Shown: piece after piece, positions 14,805 through 23,330 of the stretch
Numbering within the stretch: the stretch's first letter is position 1
Layout of the letters: the number at the start of each line of letters is the position of its first letter
Source of the DNA: RGUW01 sp049421025
Lineage (GTDB): Bacteria > Cyanobacteriota > Cyanobacteriia > PCC-6307 > Cyanobiaceae
DNA length: 31,213 nt
Assembly (NCBI GenBank): GCA_049421025.1
Contig: JBMSMG010000014.1
Span: 1-31,213, forward strand
Direction of reading: 5' to 3'
The notes under the pieces: model-generated
The model's database searches: none
Told to the model about the DNA's origin: nothing
The model's input: only the letters and a program-made list of their open reading frames with translations
Made by a program: the position numbers and the translations under genes

Positions 14805-15289
14805 GACCCGCAGGGGCCGCCGCCCTGGCCGCAGCGCTAGGACTCCTGCTGGGGGGCTGCGGCGGCAATCTGCTGCCCATTCCCATGGCAGGGCTGAACC
14901 GGCAGCTCGAGCAAGCTGGCGGTCACCATGACCCTGCCCTGGGCGACGGCTGGCTGGGTGTGATCCAGCAGCGGGGGGGGCGTCAGCAGGTGGTGCTGAT
15001 CGACCTCAAGCAGCAGCTGCCAGTGCCGCTGCCGGGTCTGAACCGGCCCGATGCGCTGCCAATCAGCATCAGCGTCGATGCGCGCGGTGAGCGCCTGGCG
15101 CTGCTGCGGCAGCTCGAGGGGCGAGCCGAAGTTGTGCTTTACCGGCGCTCGTTGATGAGCCTGCAGCCCATCGTCATGGGCCCAGGTTCGATCCCGACCG
15201 CCGTGCAGCTGCGCGCCGATGGACGGCAGCTGGCCGTTCAGGTCAGCAGGAACGGGCAGTGGCAGATCGATCTGATTGATCTGCCTTGA
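14801..15289 (+). CDS. TolB-like lipoprotein 2
   Basis: A 162-residue putative lipoprotein whose signal peptide ends in the lipobox LGGC (near residue 23). Like the preceding gene it contains propeller-like strands, such as ARGERLALLRQLEGRAEVVLY and DGRQLAVQVSRNGQWQIDLI, again only two or three blades. The ATG at 14801 overlaps the previous stop (ATGA), so the two are coupled and likely arose by duplication or splitting of one propeller. The inferred location is the outer membrane or periplasm; no substrate is known. It is convergent with the Hli gene, 5 bases between stops. Confidence 0.72.
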   Translation: MRPAGAAALAAALGLLLGGCGGNLLPIPMAGLNRQLEQAGGHHDPALGDGWLGVIQQRGGRQQVVLIDLKQQLPVPLPGLNRPDALPISISVDARGERLALLRQLEGRAEVVLYRRSLMSLQPIVMGPGSIPTAVQLRADGRQLAVQVSRNGQWQIDLIDLP

Positions 15290-15294
15290 AGCGC

Positions 15295-15477
15295 TCAGGG
15301 CACCAAGCCGGCCCAATGCAAAAAGGTGTCGTGGCTGATCCACTCGACGAGCAGAACGGCCACAAAGCCGACCATGGCAAAACGGCCATTGACCCGTTCG
15401 GCATAAGCACTCCAGCCGAAGGCGGGCAGATCAGCGGTGGTGGCGCTGGTCTGCTGAGTTGAAGTCGAATCAGCCAT
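15295..15477 (-). CDS. hli: High-light-inducible (Hli/ELIP-like) chlorophyll-binding protein
   Basis: A 60-residue single-helix protein of the light-harvesting superfamily. The helix carries the chlorophyll-binding motif ERVNGRFAMVGF (Glu and Asn-Gly-Arg ligand pattern, residues about 28-39), followed by VAVLLVEWI and a short C-terminal DTFLHWAGLVP. Hli proteins protect photosystem assembly intermediates and dissipate energy under high light. Its ATG at 15477 lies 8 bases inside the end of the upstream ABC transporter gene, so translation is probably coupled and the two share an mRNA. Confidence 0.95.
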   Translation of the reverse strand: MADSTSTQQTSATTADLPAFGWSAYAERVNGRFAMVGFVAVLLVEWISHDTFLHWAGLVP

Positions 15478-17473
15478 GGCGGGAAAGGTCGTAACCGGCA
15501 GCAGGAAGGAGGCGCCAGCCCCCGGAGCCGTCGAGCTCCAGCACGGTCTGGTGGAAGCTTGTCAGGGTAGGCCTGTGGCCCACGCTCACAAAAGCCAGAT
15601 CGCGTTCGGCCAACAGGCCATACAAATGCGACTCGGTGGCCACATCGAGGGCACTGGTGGCCTCATCGAGCACCACAAAACAGGGGGCATTGAGCAACAG
15701 ACGCGCAAACGCCAGGCGCTGCTGCTCACCCAACGACAGCAGCCGCGGCCAGTCCTGCTTGACATCGAGGTCTGGGTAGCGCCGCATCAGTTCGCCTAGC
15801 CGCACCTGCTCGAGCACATGGCGCAGCTGTTCATCGCTGAAGCGCTCTGGCTTCTGGGGATAGCAGAGCTGCTCACGCAAGCTGCCAAGCAGCATGTAGG
15901 GCTTCTGGGGGATGAACAGCAGATCACCAACCGGTGGCCGCTCGAGGTGGCCGGAGGCCGGCGCCCACAGCCCACTCACCAGCCGCAGAAACGAGGTTTT
16001 ACCGCAGCCGGAGGGGCCAACGACCAGCAACCGCTGCTGGCGATCGATCGTCAGGTTGAGATCTCGAATCAAGGTGCGATCGGAGCGCGGCGGCACCAGA
16101 TCGACATGACTAACCAAGATTGAGCCGTGGCGCTGGGCAGCAGCCGTTTCGTCTTGAGCAAAGGCTTGATCGGCAGCCTCAGCTTCGAGGCTGAGCAACT
16201 CAACCTTGCCTTGAAACCCTTCGAGGCGGCTAATGGATGCCGAAAAAGCCGCCAGACGATCGATGTTGTTAACGATGTAGCTCACCGAAAACAGCACCTG
16301 AGAAAAAGCAAGGCTCGCCTGACCAAAGACGCCAAAATCAACTTCTTTGGCAAAGTAAAGGGGGGCGATCACCAGCCAGGGCAGAAAACGCGAAAAATAG
16401 TCGTAAGAGCGCTGGATCACACTGATCAACGCTTCCCAGATGATCAGCTTGTCGTAGTTGCGAATGGCACCGTCAAGCCTGCGTCCCGCTTCTTTGGCTT
16501 CTTGCTGCTCGCCGCGGTAAAAGGCGATCGATTCGGCATTATCGCGAATGTGCACCAAGCCGTATCGGAAATCGGCCTCGAGCTTGAGCTGCTGATAATT
16601 CAGAGCAACCAGCTTGCGACTGGCAAAGACGACCAGAGCCGTTCCCCCAACTGAATAAACCAGCAACAACAGGGCCAATCTGTCATTGATGCTCCAGAGC
16701 ACAATGATGAAACTGACGAACGTCAAAATGGCCGAGAGGATTTCAACCGATACACTCAAACTGGTACCCGTAAAACTTGCCGCATCCTGAGAGATACGCT
16801 GATCTGGATTATCAATTTCCTCGATCGATTCATCGTTGGGATTAAGGTTGTAATAAACCCTGTTCTGCAAATAGCGTCCCAACAGACGTCCACTGAGCCA
16901 TTCACGCCAGAGCAATCCGAGTTTCGGAATTAAGTAACTCTGCAGGGCGCGGATCGGCAGGGCAAGAACCAGGCAAAAGGCATAAATAGCAACGGTCTTC
17001 CAGAAGCCATCACGGTCGTAGGCAACCAGGGTGTTATCGACATTGCGCGCAATGAAGCTGATCCCGACGTTGATGCCATTGATTACCAGGATCAACAGGG
17101 TGATCACCCCCATCAACAGCCACGGAAGCCAACGGCCCTGGCGCAGGCGCGTGCGGAATGCTGCAAAGCAGGCCAGTCCCGCAGCCATCAGCACCATCAC
17201 CAGGGCGCCAATCGGACCGCTCCACACAGCAGCGACCTGCTGCGGGACCCCCGGCAAAAAGCGATCGCGCAGCTCAGGCACCAGCCCGCCCGCCACGCTC
17301 ACCACACCAGTCAGCAACAGCAGAGTGGCTCCCACCACCACAGCGAGCAACGCGACGATGAGCAGCAAAAACTGCCAGGCGCTACCGCTGCCGTTGTCGA
17401 GCGGCAAAAAGTACGGCTGAGCCAGGCGCTGCAGCTTGCCCAGCTGGACTCGCAAAGCCGAAAGAGGATTCAT
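15470..17473 (-). CDS. BacA/SbmA-like ABC transporter, fused membrane and ATPase domains
   Basis: A 667-residue half-transporter. The N-terminal half has about six to eight membrane segments and the ABC_membrane_2 pattern (NPDQRISQDAASF near residue 220, EADFRYGLVHIRDNAESIAFYRGE near 300) shared by SbmA/BacA, YddA and peroxisomal ABCD transporters. The ATPase domain has Walker A GPSGCGKTS (about residue 485), signature LSLGEQQRLAFARLL, Walker B CFVVLDEATSALD and the H-loop VSVGHR. The substrate is unknown; relatives move peptides, cobalamin or acyl-CoA. It does not carry a C39 peptidase domain, so it would not by itself cleave double-glycine leaders. The start is ATG 17473. The Hli gene overlaps its 3' end. 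Confidence 0.9.
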   Translation of the reverse strand: MNPLSALRVQLGKLQRLAQPYFLPLDNGSGSAWQFLLLIVALLAVVVGATLLLLTGVVSVAGGLVPELRDRFLPGVPQQVAAVWSGPIGALVMVLMAAGLACFAAFRTRLRQGRWLPWLLMGVITLLILVINGINVGISFIARNVDNTLVAYDRDGFWKTVAIYAFCLVLALPIRALQSYLIPKLGLLWREWLSGRLLGRYLQNRVYYNLNPNDESIEEIDNPDQRISQDAASFTGTSLSVSVEILSAILTFVSFIIVLWSINDRLALLLLVYSVGGTALVVFASRKLVALNYQQLKLEADFRYGLVHIRDNAESIAFYRGEQQEAKEAGRRLDGAIRNYDKLIIWEALISVIQRSYDYFSRFLPWLVIAPLYFAKEVDFGVFGQASLAFSQVLFSVSYIVNNIDRLAAFSASISRLEGFQGKVELLSLEAEAADQAFAQDETAAAQRHGSILVSHVDLVPPRSDRTLIRDLNLTIDRQQRLLVVGPSGCGKTSFLRLVSGLWAPASGHLERPPVGDLLFIPQKPYMLLGSLREQLCYPQKPERFSDEQLRHVLEQVRLGELMRRYPDLDVKQDWPRLLSLGEQQRLAFARLLLNAPCFVVLDEATSALDVATESHLYGLLAERDLAFVSVGHRPTLTSFHQTVLELDGSGGWRLLPAAGYDLSRHG

Positions 17474-17516
17474 ACAAAGGCCTTGATCGGCCCATTGTGG
17501 CGGGCCGACGTGGACC

Positions 17517-17864
17517 TCAGCCGGGCGGCCAGGCCAGCGGGCGGCCGCCGATCACGTGCACATGCAGGTGAAACACGGTCTGACCGGCCTCAACGCCGCT
17601 GTTGATCACGGTGCGCCAACTGGTCAAACCCTCCTGACGTGCCACCTTGGCCGCCACCAACAGCAGATGACCCAAGAGCGCCTGATGCTCAGGACCGGCA
17701 TCAGCCAGCTGGGCGATCGGCTCGCGCGGAATCACCAGCAAGTGGACCGGGGCCTGGGGCTGCACGTCGCGAAAGGCGATGCAGAGGTCATCGCCATAGA
17801 CCTGATCGCAAGGGATCTCGCCCCGCAGGATCTTGCCAAACACGGTGTCGCCGTCAGTTGCCAT
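17517..17864 (-). CDS. HIT family protein (HinT-like purine nucleotide hydrolase)
   Basis: A 115-residue histidine triad protein. The FGKIxxGEIPCDxVYxDD N-terminal block and the catalytic triad HLHVHVIGG near residue 100 identify the HinT branch, which hydrolyses adenosine 5'-phosphoramidates and similar AMP conjugates. The start ATG at 17864 (MATDGD) matches the family. The gene is followed after about 43 bases by the ABC transporter on the same strand and is divergent from comM, with about 50 bases between starts. Confidence 0.93.
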   Translation of the reverse strand: MATDGDTVFGKILRGEIPCDQVYGDDLCIAFRDVQPQAPVHLLVIPREPIAQLADAGPEHQALLGHLLLVAAKVARQEGLTSWRTVINSGVEAGQTVFHLHVHVIGGRPLAWPPG

Positions 17865-17915
17865 GGCCGATGTGACAGAGGGTGGCACTGATCAGACAGT
17901 GAACCTGATCTGCGC

Positions 17916-19484
17916 ATGCTGGCACGATGCAGCACCGGCACCCTGCAGGGACTCGAAGCGATCCCGGTGGATGTTGAGGTCGACCTGGGCCCGGGGCTGC
18001 CGGCCCTGCACATGGTGGGGCTGGCCGATACCGCCATCCACGAATCGCGCGAACGGCTGCGCTCGGCACTGCGCAACAGCGGCCTGCGGGTGCCTCTGTC
18101 GCGCGTTGTGGTCAACCTGGCGCCCGCCGATCTGCGCAAGGAGGGCACAGGGTTTGATCTACCGATCGCACTGGCAATGCTGGTAGCCAGCGGCCAGCTC
18201 GATCCAACGCGGCTGCAGCACCTCTGGGCGGCGGCCGAGCTTGGCCTCAACGGGCAGCTCAGAGCGATCCGCGGCGTCCTCGCCATTGCCATCGCAGCCC
18301 GCAAGGCCGGAGCCAACGCTCTGATCGTTGCAAGCAGCAACGCTGCTGAAGCCTCTTTGGTGCAAGGGCTCACGGTCTGGGGAGCCGACTCTCTTGCCGA
18401 GGCCCTGGTTCGACTGGATCCAGGGACCAGGCAACGGCACCAACTCAGGCCGCGTCCCAGCCCAACCAGGCAAAACGCGCCACAGACAGGCGCTGGCCAG
18501 GCAGCTGCTGACCTTGCCGATGTGCAGGGCCAGCCCCATGGCCGCAGGGCGCTCGAGATCGCTGCTGCAGGCGAGCACCACCTGCTACTGGTCGGACCGC
18601 CAGGAAGCGGCAAAACGATGCTGGCCCAGCGCCTGGTGGGCGTGCTGCCGCCCTTGAGCGACGCCGAAGCCCTGACGATCACACAGATCCATTCAGTGGC
18701 TGGGCTGTTGCCAGCGCAAGCGGGCCTGATGCGGCAGCGCCCCTTTCGCAGCCCGCATCACAGCTGCTCGGCAGCAGCCTTGATTGGCGGGGGGCACCAC
18801 CCCAAACCAGGTGAACTGAGCTTGGCGCACCATGGGGTGCTGTTTCTGGATGAACTGACCGAGTTCCCCAGAGAGGTGCTCGATCAGCTGCGTCAACCAC
18901 TGGAATCGGGCGAGATCTGGATCCATCGGGCACGCATGCAGACGCGGTTTCCCTGCCAGATCACCCTGGTGGCGGCAACCAATCCCTGCCCCTGCGGCTG
19001 GTTTGGCATGGCTGACAACCGCTGCACCTGCAGGGACTCGCAGCGGCGGCAGTACTGGTCCAGGCTCTCGGGGCCTCTGCTCGACCGCCTTGATCTGCAG
19101 GTGGTGGTTCAACCGGCCTCAGCGCAGCAGCTGGGGCGCTGCTACAGCGAGGTGGCGAAGCGCCAGCACCCTGATAGAGCAGAGTCCAGCAGCGACGTTC
19201 TTGGTCGCGTGATGGCCGCACGCACACGCATGCTCCATCGCAATCCAAACAAGCTGAGCAATGGCAGCCTGCCTGTTCATAGCTTTCGCCAGGTGATGCA
19301 GCTCAAGCCTGAGGCTCTCACCCTTTGGGAGCAGGCCATTGAAAAGCGCTGCCTCAGCGCCAGAGGCGCTGAGAGAAGCTTGCGTGTTGCTCAGACGATT
19401 GCAGATTTAGACGGCAAAAGCAGGGTCGATGCAGACGACATAGCCGAGGCCCTGAGCTTTCGCTCGTTTGACCTCAGCGCCTGA
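17916..19484 (+). CDS. comM: ComM/YifB-type Mg-chelatase-like AAA+ ATPase
   Basis: A 522-residue protein of the ComM/YifB family, hexameric helicase-like ATPases that promote branch migration during integration of DNA taken up by natural transformation. The order is: N-terminal ChlI-like domain (VDVEVDLGPGLPALHMVGLAD, residues 15-35), Walker A GPPGSGKTM near residue 225, the RPFRSPHHSCSAAALIGGG block, Walker B GVLFLDELTEF, the conserved NPCPCGWFG with the C..C..C pattern (near 350) and a C-terminal AAA lid ending IADLDGKSRVDADDIAEALSFR (family tail). It is complete. Its presence is compatible with natural competence, which needs the pil and com genes elsewhere. Confidence 0.95.
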   Translation: MLARCSTGTLQGLEAIPVDVEVDLGPGLPALHMVGLADTAIHESRERLRSALRNSGLRVPLSRVVVNLAPADLRKEGTGFDLPIALAMLVASGQLDPTRLQHLWAAAELGLNGQLRAIRGVLAIAIAARKAGANALIVASSNAAEASLVQGLTVWGADSLAEALVRLDPGTRQRHQLRPRPSPTRQNAPQTGAGQAAADLADVQGQPHGRRALEIAAAGEHHLLLVGPPGSGKTMLAQRLVGVLPPLSDAEALTITQIHSVAGLLPAQAGLMRQRPFRSPHHSCSAAALIGGGHHPKPGELSLAHHGVLFLDELTEFPREVLDQLRQPLESGEIWIHRARMQTRFPCQITLVAATNPCPCGWFGMADNRCTCRDSQRRQYWSRLSGPLLDRLDLQVVVQPASAQQLGRCYSEVAKRQHPDRAESSSDVLGRVMAARTRMLHRNPNKLSNGSLPVHSFRQVMQLKPEALTLWEQAIEKRCLSARGAERSLRVAQTIADLDGKSRVDADDIAEALSFRSFDLSA

Positions 19485-19499
19485 TCAAGACCGCTGCAA

Positions 19500-19670
19500 T
19501 CAGCGGCGGCGGCGGCGCTGCTGGGCCTTGCGCTTGTACTTCTCAGTAGGCGTCTCGTGATGACGCAGACGCTTGAGGTCAGCAAAGATTCCGGCCTTGG
19601 AGACTTGGCGCTTGAAACGGCGCAGCGCCGATTCAATGCCTTCGTTTTCGCCCACGGTCACCTGGGTCAT
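19500..19670 (-). CDS. rpsU: 30S ribosomal protein bS21
   Basis: A 56-residue basic protein starting MTQVTVGENEGIESALRRFK and ending in a run of arginines (QQRRRRR). This is bS21: the short N-terminal strand, ESALRRFKR helix, KAGIFADLKRLRHHE and the conserved PTEKYKRK. It binds the 30S platform near the 3' end of 16S rRNA and aids initiation. The gene is convergent with comM (15 bases between stops) and lies downstream of the DUF3747-like gene. Confidence 0.95.
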   Translation of the reverse strand: MTQVTVGENEGIESALRRFKRQVSKAGIFADLKRLRHHETPTEKYKRKAQQRRRRR

Positions 19671-19726
19671 GAAGCCGGAACAACAAATGTCAGATCAGGC
19701 ACCCTAGCAAGCCCTCGAACCATCGA

Positions 19727-20464
19727 TCAACGCTGCTGTGGTTGTTGCGTTGTGGCAGCGGGCTTGGCTGACTGGGCGGCAGCTGAAGGCCCAGCGACCA
19801 ACGGGGCAGCAGGGAGCGGCGGCACGTCCGAAGCCTGGCTCAAGCTGCCTGCTGGCGGCGATTCAGCCGTCTGAGCGGCATCAGCAGGCCAGCTCTCGCG
19901 ATAGAGGTAAATGTGGCCCAAGGCACGGCCACCGAAGGCACGGCGTTTCACGCGCCACTCGGGCTCCAGCTGAAACGCCAAAAAGGTGGTCGCAGCAGCC
20001 GTGCCTTGGGTGCGCCCCACCAACATTTCAGGCTTGCCGCTAGCGCCGCCGGCAGGGGCTGCAACTAACAGATTGTCGGTGGGAGTTTTACGCACCACAA
20101 AGCGGTAGGTGCTGCCCAAGTCTTCACCGCCCACACGAGCCGAATACCCCTGTGAATCGATGTAGCGGCGGCAGATACCGGTGAAATCAAAGGTGCCCAG
20201 CAGCGGCATTACCGCGGCCGGAGAGCCGCCGGCGACCTCATAGCAGGGGCGCTTTTTGACATCGATCTGCTCATAGACCTGCAGCTGAGCCTTGCTGCCG
20301 CTGCTGCCGATGGGCACCGCCACGATCACAAAGCGGGCCTGTTCCACCTCGATCGCTTGGAACAGCTGCGATGCCTGGGCAGCGCCGCCTGTGGCGACAG
20401 CCGCACTCGCCACAACGAAAGAAGCAGCGTTGCGCAACGCCCAACGACAAGAAACCAGCTGCAT
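19727..20464 (-). CDS. DUF3747-like exported protein
   Basis: A 245-residue exported protein that looks like the cyanobacterial DUF3747 family. The signal peptide ends near AQA|SQLF; the family core begins SQLFQAIEVEQARFVIVAVP (residues 32-51), followed by VKKRPCYEV, DFTGICRRYIDSQGYSARVGGEDLG and an FVVRKTPTDNLLV-type block. Two conserved cysteines in the core (PCY, GIC) could be disulphide-bonded. The last 50 residues are Ala/Pro/Gln-rich and likely disordered. The start is ATG 20464; a longer frame reaching 20569 is not needed. It lies between the small membrane protein and rpsU on the same strand. Function is unknown; related proteins are cell-surface associated. Confidence 0.75.
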   Translation of the reverse strand: MQLVSCRWALRNAASFVVASAAVATGGAAQASQLFQAIEVEQARFVIVAVPIGSSGSKAQLQVYEQIDVKKRPCYEVAGGSPAAVMPLLGTFDFTGICRRYIDSQGYSARVGGEDLGSTYRFVVRKTPTDNLLVAAPAGGASGKPEMLVGRTQGTAAATTFLAFQLEPEWRVKRRAFGGRALGHIYLYRESWPADAAQTAESPPAGSLSQASDVPPLPAAPLVAGPSAAAQSAKPAATTQQPQQR

Positions 20465-20522
20465 GCCGAAACTCAAGCAGGGCTCAAATCGTATGGCTCT
20501 TGCCGCACTGAAACCAGCCCTC

Positions 20523-20720
20523 TCAGGCCGGTTTGTTGATGCGAATCGCCAGCAGCAGGGCCACCACACACCCCGGCAAACTGCCAGCCAGGATCAGCGT
20601 TGTGGTCTGCAGGCCCAGATCAGGATCGCCATAGGCGAGCTCAAAGACGCACCCAGTGGCCGCAATCCCGAGCAGACAGGCCAGGGCCAACAACAGGCCG
20701 GCCAGGGGTTTCATCGGCAT
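20523..20720 (-). CDS. Small two-helix membrane protein
   Basis: A 65-residue protein with two hydrophobic helices (about residues 5-27 and 40-60) joined by a short acidic loop AYGDPDLGLQ, ending RINKPA. I do not recognise the family, but the pattern is common among small conserved picocyanobacterial membrane proteins. Its start at 20720 (MPMKPLAG; a second ATG is at 20714) lies 9 bases after the def stop, so it is probably cotranslated from the def mRNA. Confidence 0.65.
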   Translation of the reverse strand: MPMKPLAGLLLALACLLGIAATGCVFELAYGDPDLGLQTTTLILAGSLPGCVVALLLAIRINKPA

Positions 20721-20729
20721 GGGTCCTGC

Positions 20730-21314
20730 TCAGCGGATCGAGTGGACGTCAGTGCGGCTGAAACCCTTCTGCTGAAGGCCTTCATTGAGGCTGAGCTCAT
20801 CGGTGACCCGATCAACAAACAGCACACCATTGAGGTGGTCCATCTCGTGCTGAATGCAGCGCGACAGCAGACCATCGGCTTTGAGGCGCTGGGGGCGGCC
20901 CAGCTCATCGCGGTAGCTCACCTCGACCACCGAGGGACGCACCACGTTGAGGTACACCCCTGGAATCGACAGGCAACCTTCTTCGTAGGTGTCGATCGTC
21001 GAGCCGAAGGAGCGGATCTCCGGATTGATCAGCACCATCGGCGCGGTGGCGGCGTTATCAGGATCCAGGTCGATCACCAGCAGCTGCTTGTGCACACCGA
21101 TCTGCGGAGCTGCCAAGCCAATACCGCTAGAGCTGTACATGCTGCGCAGCATGTCGCGAGCCAGATCGCGCACAGATTCATCCACCTTGCTGATGCGCTT
21201 TGCGCTTTGGCGCAGCACCTGATCGCCCAGCGTGTGAATGGTCAGCGGTGGGTGATCGAGGGCAACTTTGGGCACCTGCACGGTGCGGTTGTGATGCTCG
21301 GCGGAGCGAGCCAT
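20730..21314 (-). CDS. def: Peptide deformylase
   Basis: A 194-residue metallo-hydrolase that removes the formyl group from nascent N-terminal methionine. All three PDF motifs are present: GIGLAAPQIG near residue 65, EGCLSIPG near residue 110 (metal-ligand Cys) and the HEMDH zinc site near residue 155. ATG 21314 (MARSAEHHN) gives a short extension before the conserved core; longer starts up to 21377 are not supported. It is divergent from the S9 peptidase, with 74 bases between starts, and heads a minus-strand group with the small membrane protein, the DUF3747-like gene and rpsU. Confidence 0.97.
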   Translation of the reverse strand: MARSAEHHNRTVQVPKVALDHPPLTIHTLGDQVLRQSAKRISKVDESVRDLARDMLRSMYSSSGIGLAAPQIGVHKQLLVIDLDPDNAATAPMVLINPEIRSFGSTIDTYEEGCLSIPGVYLNVVRPSVVEVSYRDELGRPQRLKADGLLSRCIQHEMDHLNGVLFVDRVTDELSLNEGLQQKGFSRTDVHSIR

Positions 21315-21388
21315 CTGAGCGAAGCTGCGCGCCAATGCACCAGAGAATCGAGTTGGTGAGATTCTAGGGCGATCCACCCGGTGCTCCG

Positions 21389-23296
21389 ATGCAGGCCCCC
21401 ACGGGCAGTGCCCCCCTTAGCGCCGCACGGGTGGTGGGCACAACGCCCGTCATCAAAGAGCCGCGGCTCGACGGCGGCTACCTGTACTGGCTTGAGCAAC
21501 GCCCGCAAGAGCGGGGCCGCACAACCCTGTTGCGTCGCCCCGCTGCAAGCCCGCAGGCAGCAACGGTTGAGCTGACCCCAGGCCCTTGGAACCTGCGCAG
21601 CCGCATTCACGAATACGGCGGCGGGGCCTGCAGCATGGGCGGCGAGCAGATCGTCTTTGTGGACGATCGCGATCGCTGCCTGTGGCATCTCGATGCCACA
21701 GGCGCCGCAGCGCCGCGCTTCAGGCGCCTGACTCCCGAAGCTGATGGCGGGGGCAGCCGCGCCTTTGCCGACGGGCTGATCGACCTGCCGCGCCAGCGCT
21801 GGCTTGGGGTGATGGAAGCAGGCGGCCGCGACCAACTGGTGACGGTGCCGCTCAGCGGCGGCGAGCCGCAGCTGCTGCACCAGGCAGCGGATTTCTGCGG
21901 CTACGCCGTACTGAGTCCCAGCGGCCGGCAACTGGCCTGGATCGAATGGCAGCAGCCTTCGATGCCCTGGGAGCGCAACAGCCTTTGGCTGGGCGACGTG
22001 GATCAGAACGGATGCCTGCAAAGTCCCAGGGCGGTGGCAGGCGTCGCCGCTGGCAACCCTGATGAGGCGTTGTTTCAGCCGCTCTGGATCCAACCCACAG
22101 GCGGTCCAGAAGCCTTGGTGGTGTGCAGCGACCGCAGCGGGTTCTGGAATCTTCAGCTGCAGAGACCAGACGGAACTTGGCGGCCGTTGCTCTGCATGGA
22201 CGCCGAGTTCGCCATGCCGCAGTGGGTCTACGGCATGCGCACCGCCGCCTGGGACGGCCAGAAGCTGCTCGCCCTGTGCTGCCGGGCGGGTTCCTGGCAA
22301 CTCGGTGAGGTGTCATTGCAAGAGGAACCCTCCAAGGCCTGGCGGCCCATCGCGCAACCCTTCAATGACCTGGCCTACCTCGATGCCACCAGGGGGCAGG
22401 CGGTGGTTGTGGCCAGTAGCCCGCTCTGCGGCCCAGGCTTGCTAGAGATCGATCTCACCACTGCTGCATGGCATCACAGCCCAGCCAACCTTGAACCCTG
22501 CCCGCTGGCGCCAGAGCAGATCAGCCAACCCGAAGAACTCTGGTTTGAAGGCCATGGCGGCCTGCCCACCCACGCCTGGTACTACCCGCCGCGTGGGGGG
22601 GCCACTTCGCAGGCACCACTACTGGTCAAAAGCCACAGCGGACCGACCAGCATGGCCCGCACCGGCCTGAGCTTGGCCATCCAGTACTGGTGCAGCCGCG
22701 GCTGGGGCGTGGTCGATGTCAACTACGGCGGCTCGACTGGCTTTGGCCGCGCTTACCGCGAAAGGCTCAATGGACGATGGGGCGTGGTCGATGTAGCCGA
22801 CTGCGCGGCCGCCGCGCGCGCCCTGATCGCCCAGGGCAAAGCCCACCCCAAGCGCATCGCCATTGAAGGCGGTAGCGCTGGAGGCTTCACAACCCTGTCG
22901 GCGCTGTGTTTCACCGATGTGTTCAGCGCTGGCGCGAGCCGCTATGGGGTGGCTGATCTGGCCGCCCTAGCTGCCGAAACCCACCGCTTTGAGGCCGGCT
23001 ATCTCGACAGCCTGGTCGGCCCCTGGCCAGCGGAGCGATCAACCTACGAGGAACGCTCGCCGCTGCACCATGCCGGCCAGATCGGGTGTCCGGTGATCTT
23101 TTTTCAGGGGCTCGATGACACTGTCGTTCCGCCTGAGCAAACCGAGCGCATGGCCTCGGCCCTGAAGGCCAACGGGCTGGCGGTGGAGGTGCACCGCTTT
23201 GCCGGCGAGGGCCATGGTTTTCGCAGCGCAGACGTGCAGATTCAAGTGCTCGAAGCCACCGAGGCGTTCTTTCGCCGGCATTTGGATCTGCCATGA
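21389..23296 (+). CDS. S9-family prolyl oligopeptidase-like serine peptidase
   Basis: A 635-residue cytosolic peptidase of the S9C/acylaminoacyl-peptidase type. Residues 1-370 form a beta-propeller with repeated short blocks; the C-terminal alpha/beta-hydrolase domain holds the triad: Ser in IEGGSAGGF near residue 495, Asp in GLDDTVVP near 575 and His in GEGHGF near 606. VVDVNYGGSTGFGRAYR near residue 440 is the typical oxyanion and loop region. There is no signal peptide, so it acts on peptides or acyl-peptides inside the cell. The stop codon TGA at 23294-23296 overlaps the first ATG of a 17-bp repeat array at the junction with the first gltS-like gene. Confidence 0.9.
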   Translation: MQAPTGSAPLSAARVVGTTPVIKEPRLDGGYLYWLEQRPQERGRTTLLRRPAASPQAATVELTPGPWNLRSRIHEYGGGACSMGGEQIVFVDDRDRCLWHLDATGAAAPRFRRLTPEADGGGSRAFADGLIDLPRQRWLGVMEAGGRDQLVTVPLSGGEPQLLHQAADFCGYAVLSPSGRQLAWIEWQQPSMPWERNSLWLGDVDQNGCLQSPRAVAGVAAGNPDEALFQPLWIQPTGGPEALVVCSDRSGFWNLQLQRPDGTWRPLLCMDAEFAMPQWVYGMRTAAWDGQKLLALCCRAGSWQLGEVSLQEEPSKAWRPIAQPFNDLAYLDATRGQAVVVASSPLCGPGLLEIDLTTAAWHHSPANLEPCPLAPEQISQPEELWFEGHGGLPTHAWYYPPRGGATSQAPLLVKSHSGPTSMARTGLSLAIQYWCSRGWGVVDVNYGGSTGFGRAYRERLNGRWGVVDVADCAAAARALIAQGKAHPKRIAIEGGSAGGFTTLSALCFTDVFSAGASRYGVADLAALAAETHRFEAGYLDSLVGPWPAERSTYEERSPLHHAGQIGCPVIFFQGLDDTVVPPEQTERMASALKANGLAVEVHRFAGEGHGFRSADVQIQVLEATEAFFRRHLDLP

Positions 23297-23313
23297 GCTT
23301 GGATCTGCCATGA
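23293..23313 (+). other. Hexapeptide ORF 1 in the stop/start relay
   Basis: ATG AGC TTG GAT CTG CCA TGA encodes MSLDLP. Its ATG overlaps the peptidase stop (ATGA at 23293-23296) and its stop overlaps the next ATG (ATGA at 23310-23313). Whether it is translated is unknown; the arrangement would allow a terminating ribosome to reinitiate. Confidence 0.4.
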
Positions 23314-23330
23314 CCGGGGACTTGCCATGA
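23310..23330 (+). other. Hexapeptide ORF 2 in the stop/start relay
   Basis: ATG ACC GGG GAC TTG CCA TGA encodes MTGDLP. It starts at the overlap with hexapeptide ORF 1, and its stop overlaps the gltS-like ATG at 23327 (ATGA 23327-23330). The peptide resembles both the peptidase tail and the gltS N-terminus, as expected from the tandem repeat. Confidence 0.4.

Noticed and set aside
20292..21359. A 355-codon plus-strand frame opposite def and neighbouring genes
   Set aside because: Antisense to def, which has all three catalytic motifs; it also spans three real genes and their spacers.
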